The position numbers and the translations under genes are program-made. Shown in pieces: positions 1 through 7,085 of a DNA stretch of 20,306 nucleotides. The notes below the pieces were generated by a model. The model saw only the letters and a program-made list of their open reading frames with translations. It did no database searches and was not told the origin of the DNA. The DNA is from Bacillota bacterium (GTDB lineage Bacteria; Bacillota; Dethiobacteria; DTU022), in NCBI GenBank assembly GCA_012510305.1, contig JAAZIE010000037.1:1-20306 (forward strand), read 5' to 3'. How positions within the stretch are numbered: the first letter of the stretch is position 1; the number at the start of each line of letters is the position of its first letter.

Positions 1-1
1 G

Positions 2-400
2 ATCCTGGCCGCCGCCACCGGGGTGATCTACCCTTTAAGCTTCAACATGACCCCGGCGGCGCACTATATCGCCCTGGGCATGATCGGGCTCAGCGGGCTG
101 CCGCTGGCGATCCTCTCCATCCTGATCAACCCCACCATCGGCGACCTGGCCCGGGCCGACCAGGCCCGCACCGGTGAGAGCCGCGAAGCGATGTTTTTCG
201 GGGCCCGGGCGATCCCCTTAAAGCTGACCATCGCCCTGGCGGGGGTCAGCTTTACTTACCTGCTCTCCGCTTTCGGTAAAGATGTAACCAACCCCTTCGG
301 CGTGCAGCTGAGCATCCTCGTGGTGGCCATCGCCAGCGTCGCCGGGTTGATCGCCTTCTCTTTTTACCCGGAGAAAGAGGTCCAGAAATGGCTGGAGTAA
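2..400 (+). CDS. MFS/GPH-type transporter, C-terminal fragment (5' end outside window)
   Basis: The reading frame is open from base 2 to the TAA at 398-400, so this is the last 132 or so residues of a gene starting to the left. The protein is hydrophobic, with about three membrane segments (around the AAHYIALGMIGLSGLP stretch, LTIALAGVSFTYLL, and QLSILVVAIASVAGLIAFSF) and a short charged tail ending in KEVQKWLE. Between the first two helices lies GDLARADQARTGESREAMFFG. This resembles the cytoplasmic-loop signature of glycoside-pentoside-hexuronide cation symporters (D....D..rtG.r.Ea.ffg), which is followed, as here, by a Lys-containing helix. The assignment to the MFS_2/GPH superfamily is an inference from that motif, and the substrate cannot be read. 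A GTG at 23 could be mistaken for a start, but the frame continues upstream of it. The next gene follows after 51 bases in the same direction. Confidence 0.65.
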   Translation: MLAAATGVIYPLSFNMTPAAHYIALGMIGLSGLPLAILSILINPTIGDLARADQARTGESREAMFFGARAIPLKLTIALAGVSFTYLLSAFGKDVTNPFGVQLSILVVAIASVAGLIAFSFYPEKEVQKWLE

Positions 401-436
401 AACAGAGGCACTAAAATAATCCGGAAACTAAACACC

Positions 437-444
437 CAGAGGAG
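437..444 (+). promoter_or_regulatory. Ribosome binding site for the radical SAM gene
   Basis: AGAGGAG at 438-444 lies 7 bases before the ATG at 452, which fixes that start codon. No separate promoter is evident in the 51-base gap after the transporter gene, so the two genes may be co-transcribed. Confidence 0.7.
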
Positions 445-451
445 AATGTAG

Positions 452-2143
452 ATGTCAATAGACCAAGCAAATTCACGCAGCACCGGGAAGGGTACCACTT
501 GGGAACCGGTGCAACCGCATCCCAGGGGCAGCAAGGCCAGAGTCTTGCTGTCCGCTGTTTTTGGCCCCTACGCGCGGGACGATCAGTTCGGCAGCCGGGC
601 GATAAATCCGATGGAGCTGTACCACAACCAGGTGACGCGGGTGCAGGGTGTTTTTTCACCGCGCCGTTTTCACCATACCTGGGGGATCCGCTTGATCCAG
701 GAGAATATCGCCGCACCCTGCACCGTGCTGGACTTTCCCACACGCGAAAGCTTTGCCCGCGAGTTGAGGAAAAATCAATACGACATCGTCGGAATCTCCG
801 CCATCGCGGTAAACGTATGGAAAGTAAAAGAGATGTGCCGCCTGGCCCGCGAGATCGCACCGCAGGCGGCGATCATCGTCGGCGGCCATGTCGCCGCCGT
901 TCCGGGGTTGAGCAAGATGATCGATGCCGATCATGTCGTCATGGGCGAGGGGATCGCCTGGTTCAGAGCCTACCTGGGCGAAGAGACCGCCGCACCCCTG
1001 CACCACCCTGTTCTCTCCACCGGTTTCGATTTTCGGGTTATGGGAGTGAAGGTGCCGGACAGGTTTGTCAGCGCTTCCACCGTAATCGCTTCGGCCGGCT
1101 GCATGATGGGCTGCAACTTCTGCAGCACCTCCGCCTTCTTCGGCGGCAAGGGCAACGTGGTCAACTTCCTCAAGAGCGGTGAAGAGATCTACCGGGTCAT
1201 GGAGGCGGCGGAAGCAGCGCAGGGCGTGCAGGGGTTCTCGATCATGGATGAAAATTTTCTGCTGCAAAAGGAGCGCGCCCTGGAGCTGAAGGAGCTGATG
1301 CAAAAAGGGCGGAAAAGCTGGACCATCAGCATCTTTTCTTCGGCCAACGCTATCAGGCAGTACCGCATCGAAGAGCTGCTGGAGCTGGGCGTCACCGTGA
1401 TCTGGCTGGGGCTGGAGTCGCCCCGCGCCAACTACGCGAAGCTTAAAGGCGCCGACACGATGAAGCTTTGCCGCGAGCTGCAGGATAACGGCATCACCGT
1501 GCTGGGCTCCACCATTATCGGCCTGGAGCACCACACCCCGGAAAACATCATGGGGGATATCGAGCACGCCGTGGCCCATGAAACCGATTTTCACCAGTTC
1601 ATGCTCTACACCCCGGTGCCGGGCACGCCGCTCTACCGGGAAATGACCGAGCAGGACCGGCTCCTGGATGTGGATCTGGCCGATATCCACGGGCAGGACG
1701 CTTTCAACTTTGAGCATGAAGCGATCAGCCGCCGGGATTCCTCAAAATATCTCCTGCAGGCCTTCAGGAGGGATCTGGAGCGCAACGGTCCCAGCCTTTT
1801 CCGGATGTGCCGCACCGCTTTCAACGGCTGGAAACGACACCGGGATCATCCCGATCTGCGGATAAGACAAATATTCACGCGGAAAAGCAACCTGCTGCGC
1901 TACGTTTTCAGCCCCGTCCTCAGGGTGATGGAGCAGTACAATCAAAAGAGCAACAGTGATATCACCGGGCGCATCAGCAGGCTGCGCGGTGAGCTGGAGC
2001 AGGTATTCGGGCCGGTGACGACCGTCTCGACGCGGCTGTTTGCCCCCCTGCTCCGCTGGACCAGCCGGTTGGAGGAAAAAAGGCTGCTCCGCGGGATCAC
2101 CTATGAACCGAAGACTTTTGTCTATCGCCAGAACTGGGCCTAG
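452..2143 (+). CDS. B12-binding domain radical SAM protein
   Basis: A 563-aa protein with the two-domain layout of cobalamin-binding radical SAM enzymes. Residues of roughly 70-175 form a Rossmann-like B12-binding domain (YDIVGISAIAVN, IIVGGHVAAVPG, VVMGEG). The radical SAM core follows, with the cluster motif CX3CX2C at C217, C221 and C224 inside AGCMMGCNFCST. Later core elements include MDENFLL, WLGLESP and the IIGLEHHTPENI stretch. The C-terminal 130 residues or so are basic and helical. The B12-binding domain lacks an obvious DXHXXG cobalamin-ligand motif, as is common in this class. Family knowledge says such enzymes cleave S-adenosylmethionine to a radical and often methylate or rearrange unactivated carbons. 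The substrate here is unknown. The gene sits between a transporter and a giant activase-type reductase, which hints at shared anaerobic metabolism. The family assignment is firm; any specific reaction would be a guess. Confidence 0.9.
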   Translation: MSIDQANSRSTGKGTTWEPVQPHPRGSKARVLLSAVFGPYARDDQFGSRAINPMELYHNQVTRVQGVFSPRRFHHTWGIRLIQENIAAPCTVLDFPTRESFARELRKNQYDIVGISAIAVNVWKVKEMCRLAREIAPQAAIIVGGHVAAVPGLSKMIDADHVVMGEGIAWFRAYLGEETAAPLHHPVLSTGFDFRVMGVKVPDRFVSASTVIASAGCMMGCNFCSTSAFFGGKGNVVNFLKSGEEIYRVMEAAEAAQGVQGFSIMDENFLLQKERALELKELMQKGRKSWTISIFSSANAIRQYRIEELLELGVTVIWLGLESPRANYAKLKGADTMKLCRELQDNGITVLGSTIIGLEHHTPENIMGDIEHAVAHETDFHQFMLYTPVPGTPLYREMTEQDRLLDVDLADIHGQDAFNFEHEAISRRDSSKYLLQAFRRDLERNGPSLFRMCRTAFNGWKRHRDHPDLRIRQIFTRKSNLLRYVFSPVLRVMEQYNQKSNSDITGRISRLRGELEQVFGPVTTVSTRLFAPLLRWTSRLEEKRLLRGITYEPKTFVYRQNWA

Positions 2144-2183
2144 CCTTGGGGCATCACCCTGCGACGGCACAGTTTATCGCAGC

Positions 2184-2236
2184 AGGCAAACATGGCCGAC
2201 GGTGAACCGGTTTGTCCGGGCGGGATTTGCCTTTTT
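2184..2236 (+). terminator. Possible weak intrinsic terminator or attenuator
   Basis: AGGCAAA at 2184-2190 can pair with TTTGCCT at 2226-2232, and a T run (2232-2236) follows. The loop is long (35 bases) but contains a smaller stem (CGG at 2200-2202 with CCG at 2207-2209). CAAAC at 2187-2191 can instead pair with GTTTG at 2210-2214, which would compete with the outer stem. This may be chance pairing in GC-rich DNA. Confidence 0.22.
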
Positions 2237-2273
2237 CGAGCAGGAAAGAGATCAAAAACGCCGGCTGCATGGA

Positions 2274-2289
2274 AGGGAGCAATCCTTTG
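2274..2289 (+). promoter_or_regulatory. Ribosome binding site plus TTG start of the activase fusion gene
   Basis: AGGGAG at 2274-2279 is followed after 7 bases by TTG at 2287. The in-frame ATG at 2269 and TTG at 2212 have no comparable purine-rich site at the right distance. The TTG at 2287 is therefore the preferred start. The ATG at 2269 would add only six residues. Confidence 0.55.
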
Positions 2290-5200
2290 GCCGCAACGAC
2301 AGACGAACAGAAGAGGGTGGAGCTGCCGGCGCTGGGCCTGGATGCGGGGGTTTTCGCGGTAAAGGCGGTCCTGGTGGAGGGGGACCGGATCAGGAAAATA
2401 TCTTACCCCACCGCAGGCAAACCGCGCCAGGCTGCTTTCCGCTGCCTTAAGCACCTGCTGGACGGCAGCGGTGAAAAGAAGGTGCGATGCGGACTGGTGG
2501 GGCACAACGCCGGCCTGCTCTCCGCCGAGCTGGGGATCGAGCCCCTGCTGGAGATTGAAGCCCTGCAGGCGGGCCTGGTCTATACGAACGCCGGGGCCGG
2601 GGCGCTTTTATCCCTGGGGCATGAAAATATGTATTACCTGGAGTTCGATGAAGAGGGCAAGATAACGCATTTCAACCGCAACGCACAATGTGCGGCGGGC
2701 AGCGGTTCTTTCTGGTACCAGCAGGCCACCCGCATGGGCTACAACGATCGCGAAATGGCGGAGATCGCCCTGAAAGCGGGCAGCGCCGTGCCTATCTCGG
2801 GCCGCTGCGCCGTTTTTGCCAAGTCCGATATGACCCATGCGATCAACGACGGGGCCACCCGTGGCGCAGTCGCTGCGGGCATGGCCCGCGCCCTGGTGGA
2901 GACGATCCTCACCGGGGTGGCCCAAAACAGGGTCCGCGGGCCGGGCACGCTGATCCTGGCCGGCGGCGTCGCTGAAAACAAGGCGGTCTTGAAATACCTG
3001 CAGGAGTATGCCGTTAGCGCGGGCCTTGATTTGAGCGTGCCCCCCTTGCACCGTTACCTCGGCGCCCTGGGCGCGGCGGCAAAGGGGCTGCCGGTTTCGG
3101 CAAAATCCTTGCACCGGGGTGCCGATAAAGAGACGGGGCGCTATGAACCGGAGAGCCCCCTGCCTCCCCTGGATCCGTCGAAAGTAGTCTACGTTAACGG
3201 CGGCTGCGCCGTGATTGGTTCCGGCGTCAATGACGGTACCGTCTACCTGGGAGTGGATTGCGGCTCCGTGTCGACCAAGTGCGCCCTTCTGGATAAGAAA
3301 GGCCGCTATATCGGCGGCGTCTACCTGCCCACCTCGGGGCGTCCCGCCCTGCAGGTGCTGGCGCTGATGAAAGAGGTGGAGCAGCGCTACGGTAAATTGC
3401 TTGAAAAGGCGTCAATCATCGCCTGTACCACCGGCTCGGGCAGGTTTCTTTCGCAAAAGATCCTCGAAGCGGAGTTCGCCGCAGATGAGATCACCTGCCA
3501 GGCCGAAGGGATAAAACAGGCTTTTCCCGATGCGGCGGACCTGGCTATTTTTGAAATCGGCGGCGAGGATTCCAAGTTTCTGCAGCTGAAGGAGAGGGTT
3601 CTGAGCGACTACAACATGAATCCCGTTTGCGCCGCGGGGACCGGAACTTTCCTCGAAAACCTGGCCGAGCTGCTGGGAATAAAGATGATCGGTGAATTTT
3701 CAAAGAAAGCTTTCGCGGCTGCTTATGCCGTCGACCTGGGGGACACCTGCACCCTGCTCTCGCAATCGACGCTTGCCTCTGCCGCCGCCCGCGGCCTGCC
3801 CCTGGAGGCCCAGCTGGCCAGCCTGGCTTACGCCTCGGCCCGCAACTACCTGGGGAAAACGGTGGAACAGCGGCCCCTGGAGGGTAAACTTGTTTTTACC
3901 GGCGCCACCGCCAAAAACCGGGCGCTGGCCGCCGCCCTGGCAGCCGAATGCGGCCGCGGGATCACCGTTCCACCCCGCCCGGAGCTCACCGGAGCGCTGG
4001 GTGCGGCGGTGATGGCCCGGACCCTGCACCGGCAAAACCCCGCTCTGAAGAACTCTTTTCGCGGGCTGCGCCGGCTGAACACGTACACCGTCGCCAGGCG
4101 CACCTGCCGCTCCCCCTGCGAATACAAGCACCGCTGCACCCTGCACACGGTTGCCTTCAGCAAGGGCAAAAAATTTATCTACGGTGATCGCTGCGGCAAA
4201 TATTCCTCTCGCGAATTGAAGAAGGATATTCCCGCTTTGCCCGACTACGCCCGGCGGCGGGAAGAACTTTTTTTCAAGGCTGCAGGCGAACCGTGCAAAA
4301 CAGGGCCGCGCGTGGGGATCGCCCGGGGCGGCCTTTTCTATGACTTTTACCCCTTCTGGAGCGCTTTTTTTCGGGCACTGGGCGCCCGCGCTGTCCTCAC
4401 CGATCCCACCGGCCCGGGCACCCTGGAGAAAGGCAAAAGCGCCCTGGACACGGAGATGTGCCTGCCCATGGAGATCAACGTGGGCCACTACCGGGAGCTG
4501 TCCGAGAGAGAACCGGATTATATCTTCCTGCCCGAGGTGGTGGACCTGAAACCGCTTTCCTGGGCGCCGCGCTGGCCCCGGGCCTTCACCTGCTCCCTGC
4601 TGCAGACAATAGAGGGGACCATGGTCAGCTCGCTCTCCCTGGACCGGTCGAGGCTGCTCACTGCGCAGCTGAATTTCCGGGAAGGGCCGGCCCGGATCAA
4701 GGAGCAGCTGCGCCCGGCGGCAAAAAAGCTGATGGGCGACGCTTTTACCAAAAGGCGTTTCCGCCGGGCCGTGAAAGCAGGCTACGCGGCGATGAGCACC
4801 TTTGAACGCTCCATGGAGGAGGAGAGCAGGCTGATCTTGAAGGAGCTGCGCGAGGACGGCGGCAACCTGGCCGCCCTTTTCCTGAGCCGCCCCTATACTA
4901 TTTACGACGACTTTGTCTCCAAGGGCTCTCTGCGCCATGCGCGCGAAAGAGGGCTGCCGGCGCTGCCGCACGAATTCCTCTTTTATTACCTGCGGGGGTG
5001 GTACGAAGGGCGAATCGCCCCGCCGGACCTGGATCCTTTTAAAAAGGAATTCAAAAAATACCTGGCGGAAGTGCTGCAAAAGATGGACCACATTTACCCC
5101 GCCCAGCTGCAGAAGATGCTCTCCTCGGCCATATTTGCCCTCTTTCTGAATCGAAAAGCCGCGATGACCGGCCTGCCCCTTTTTCACCTGGTGCTCCACG

Positions 5201-6636
5201 ATCCTTTCAAATGCGGGCCCAACACCATGTTCCGCCATTACCTGGACAACCTGGCGCCCTATCTCCGGCTCACCCTGGACGAGCATACCGCCCCGGCGGG
5301 CCTGATCACCCGCCTGGAAGCGTTCAAGAACACGTACCGTTCCGGAAGCAAGCACCTCCCCCGGACCACCACCCTGTCGGCGAGGACCGTCTCGGTGGCC
5401 TCCCGCAGGTGGGACCGGCTGCTCATCCCCGAAATGAGCCGGCACTCCCATACCTTCGCCGCCATGTTCAGGCGATTTGGTGTCGACGCCTCGCTGCTGC
5501 CCCGCAGCACCGATTCCGACCTGGCCCTGGCCAGGCGCTGCGCCAACGGCGAAGAATGCCTGCCTTTCTTGCAAAACCTGCAGGATTACCTGGAATATTT
5601 TCACAACAACCCTGCCGCCGGGAAGGAAAATATCGTGTTTTTTCAGGGCCTGGCCGCCGGCCCCTGCCGTTACGGCTTTTATGCCCCCACCCAGGCCCTG
5701 GCGATCAACCGGGCCGGCTACGGCGGCGAAAGGGTCTGCGCGGTGGGCCTGATCGATGCCCTGCTGCGCTTCGGCCTCGGTTACGCCCTGCCCCTTTTCA
5801 GCGGCATGACCGCTATGGACCTGCTTTACAAAATGCTCCACCGCACCCGGCCCTATGAGAAAGAAAAGGGCGCATCAAACAGGCTTTTTGAGCTCTACAG
5901 CAAACGGCTGCTCGGCCTGCTGGAGCAGAGCCGGTTTAACGTGCTCCAGCTGCCGTCGGGATCGTACAGGCAGCCTTTCGAAGCGCTGCTGAACGAAGCC
6001 GCAGCGGCTTTCGCCGCGCTGCCCCGCACGGGAGAAAAACGCCCCCTCATCTTGCTGGGGGGCGAGTTCTATGTCCGCTGGGATTCACGCTGCAACGAGG
6101 AGATTATCGGGCAGATCGAGAAGGCCGGCGGAGAGGTATCCCTGGCGCCGGCCACGGAGGTGGGCAACTTTACCGCCTATGTGAATTACCGGGAAGCCTG
6201 TGAGCGCTACCGCACCCACCGCAACCTGTTAAACTACGCTCTCCAGAAAGGCTACGGCCTGCTGAACAGCCTGGCCCACCGCGACCACCGGAACCTGGAA
6301 AGGTCCGCGGCCAAGACGCTGCAGGGGCTGGAGGAGCCTCCGCCGGGGGAGATAAGAAAAGAGGCGCGCCTGTACATCACCGGCCACTACGGCGGCGAGC
6401 CGCCGATGACGATGGGCCGGGCGGCTTCGCTGGCCCGCCGCGGCGCCGCCGCCGGCGCCATCTTTGTGGCGCCCTTCAACTGCATGCCCGGTTCGTACGT
6501 GGAAGCACAGCAGGGGTTGATGCAGAGAGAGATGGGTATCCCCGTGCTCACGGTTTACTACGACGGTAAAAAGAACGCCAACCGCAGGGAGCAGATCGCC
6601 GGCCTGGTCTACCAGGCGGGTCAAGGATCAGGTTAA
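2287..6636 (+). CDS. Giant acyl-CoA dehydratase activase-type fusion protein: two BcrAD/BadFG domains + DUF2229 + HgdB-like region
   Basis: A 1449-aa protein. Activase domain 1 spans roughly residues 15-285 and domain 2 roughly 320-590. Each carries the cysteine pair expected to hold a [4Fe-4S] cluster across a dimer: C135 (CAAGSG) with C174 (RCAVFAKSD), and C448 (CAAGTG) with C488 (CTLLSQS). Domain 2 has classic ATPase motifs (GVDCGSVSTK at about 322, EIGGEDSK). Domain 1 has degenerate ones. A cysteine cluster follows (C607, C611, C617, C636), then a DUF2229-like region from about 674 (GIARGG..Y.FYPFW) and HgdB-like motifs with C976 (KCGPNT), C1091 (EECLPF), C1127 (GPCRYG) and C1399 (APFNCMPG). 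Family knowledge: these proteins couple ATP hydrolysis to low-potential electron transfer, as in 2-hydroxyacyl-CoA dehydratases and double-cubane-cluster proteins. No separate HgdA/HgdB genes are nearby, so activator and reductase parts may work within one chain. The substrate is unknown. It ends 2 bases from a convergent gene. Confidence 0.92.
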   Translation: MAATTDEQKRVELPALGLDAGVFAVKAVLVEGDRIRKISYPTAGKPRQAAFRCLKHLLDGSGEKKVRCGLVGHNAGLLSAELGIEPLLEIEALQAGLVYTNAGAGALLSLGHENMYYLEFDEEGKITHFNRNAQCAAGSGSFWYQQATRMGYNDREMAEIALKAGSAVPISGRCAVFAKSDMTHAINDGATRGAVAAGMARALVETILTGVAQNRVRGPGTLILAGGVAENKAVLKYLQEYAVSAGLDLSVPPLHRYLGALGAAAKGLPVSAKSLHRGADKETGRYEPESPLPPLDPSKVVYVNGGCAVIGSGVNDGTVYLGVDCGSVSTKCALLDKKGRYIGGVYLPTSGRPALQVLALMKEVEQRYGKLLEKASIIACTTGSGRFLSQKILEAEFAADEITCQAEGIKQAFPDAADLAIFEIGGEDSKFLQLKERVLSDYNMNPVCAAGTGTFLENLAELLGIKMIGEFSKKAFAAAYAVDLGDTCTLLSQSTLASAAARGLPLEAQLASLAYASARNYLGKTVEQRPLEGKLVFTGATAKNRALAAALAAECGRGITVPPRPELTGALGAAVMARTLHRQNPALKNSFRGLRRLNTYTVARRTCRSPCEYKHRCTLHTVAFSKGKKFIYGDRCGKYSSRELKKDIPALPDYARRREELFFKAAGEPCKTGPRVGIARGGLFYDFYPFWSAFFRALGARAVLTDPTGPGTLEKGKSALDTEMCLPMEINVGHYRELSEREPDYIFLPEVVDLKPLSWAPRWPRAFTCSLLQTIEGTMVSSLSLDRSRLLTAQLNFREGPARIKEQLRPAAKKLMGDAFTKRRFRRAVKAGYAAMSTFERSMEEESRLILKELREDGGNLAALFLSRPYTIYDDFVSKGSLRHARERGLPALPHEFLFYYLRGWYEGRIAPPDLDPFKKEFKKYLAEVLQKMDHIYPAQLQKMLSSAIFALFLNRKAAMTGLPLFHLVLHDPFKCGPNTMFRHYLDNLAPYLRLTLDEHTAPAGLITRLEAFKNTYRSGSKHLPRTTTLSARTVSVASRRWDRLLIPEMSRHSHTFAAMFRRFGVDASLLPRSTDSDLALARRCANGEECLPFLQNLQDYLEYFHNNPAAGKENIVFFQGLAAGPCRYGFYAPTQALAINRAGYGGERVCAVGLIDALLRFGLGYALPLFSGMTAMDLLYKMLHRTRPYEKEKGASNRLFELYSKRLLGLLEQSRFNVLQLPSGSYRQPFEALLNEAAAAFAALPRTGEKRPLILLGGEFYVRWDSRCNEEIIGQIEKAGGEVSLAPATEVGNFTAYVNYREACERYRTHRNLLNYALQKGYGLLNSLAHRDHRNLERSAAKTLQGLEEPPPGEIRKEARLYITGHYGGEPPMTMGRAASLARRGAAAGAIFVAPFNCMPGSYVEAQQGLMQREMGIPVLTVYYDGKKNANRREQIAGLVYQAGQGSG

Positions 6637-6638
6637 CT

Positions 6639-7025
6639 TTACCAGTACCCCGAATATTTTTCGTACAGCCCCGCCTCCCCATCTTCCTCTATGAAAACAG
6701 CCCTGATCGCAACATCCTCATCCAGGACAACCGTCGTCCGGGAACCCTTCTCTTCGGACACCGGGCCGACCCAGTGGCTGAAAACCCACCCCTCCCCGGG
6801 GACGGCCTCCACGATCACAAGCTTGCCCTTTTCCAAAATATGTGTCCCCGCTGCGGGGTTTGTGCTGCCCGACCCGCTGAAATTGAGGGACAGCGCGGCT
6901 ACAGGCGGCTCTTCGACACCGGCCGCCTTCCATCCGAAAACGGCCGTTTCGATAATGAAAGCCAGAATAAAGAGACCAATGAGCACCAGCCACCACCGGC
7001 GCCGCAAAATATTTTTTATCGCCAT
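6639..7025 (-). CDS. Small membrane-anchored protein with a single InlB B-repeat-like domain
   Basis: A 128-aa protein. A basic start (KNILRRRWW) precedes one membrane segment (about residues 11-29) with no clear signal-peptidase site, so it is probably an N-terminal anchor with the rest outside. Residues of roughly 40-112 form one divergent InlB B-repeat-like unit (Flg_new_2 type): GSGSTNPAAGTH, LVIVEAVPGEGWVFSHW, then VAIRAVFIEE. The whole protein is a close paralogue of the first 115 or so residues of the giant protein at the right edge, sharing RRRWW, VETA/IETA..FGWKA, AALSL, KLVIVEA and GWVFSHW. It stops where repeat 2 of the giant begins, so it may be a deliberate short form or the remnant of a truncated long gene. 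The start is supported by GGAAGGTG (7034-7041, read on the minus strand), 8 bases before the ATG. It lies 60 bases behind the 724-aa gene and ends 2 bases from the convergent activase gene. Confidence 0.82.
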   Translation of the reverse strand: MAIKNILRRRWWLVLIGLFILAFIIETAVFGWKAAGVEEPPVAALSLNFSGSGSTNPAAGTHILEKGKLVIVEAVPGEGWVFSHWVGPVSEEKGSRTTVVLDEDVAIRAVFIEEDGEAGLYEKYSGYW

Positions 7026-7085
7026 TCCTTATTCACCTTCCTTGCCCGGTAACGGGATGGTTTTGCTTGCTCAAAGCCCCCTTGC

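Noticed and set aside
656..1717. 353-codon open frame on the minus strand
   Set aside because: It is antisense to the radical SAM gene, which has clear motifs. The product is histidine-, glycine- and valine-rich without domain features.
2212..2214. TTG as the start of the activase fusion gene
   Set aside because: It has no ribosome site, and the added residues (SGRDLPFSSRK) do not look like part of the ATPase fold. TTG at 2287 has AGGGAG at the right distance.
3700..5841. 713-codon open frame on the minus strand
   Set aside because: It lies wholly antisense to the well-supported activase fusion gene. Its product is low-complexity (G, A, Q, R, P rich) with no recognisable domain, as expected from GC-rich codon bias.
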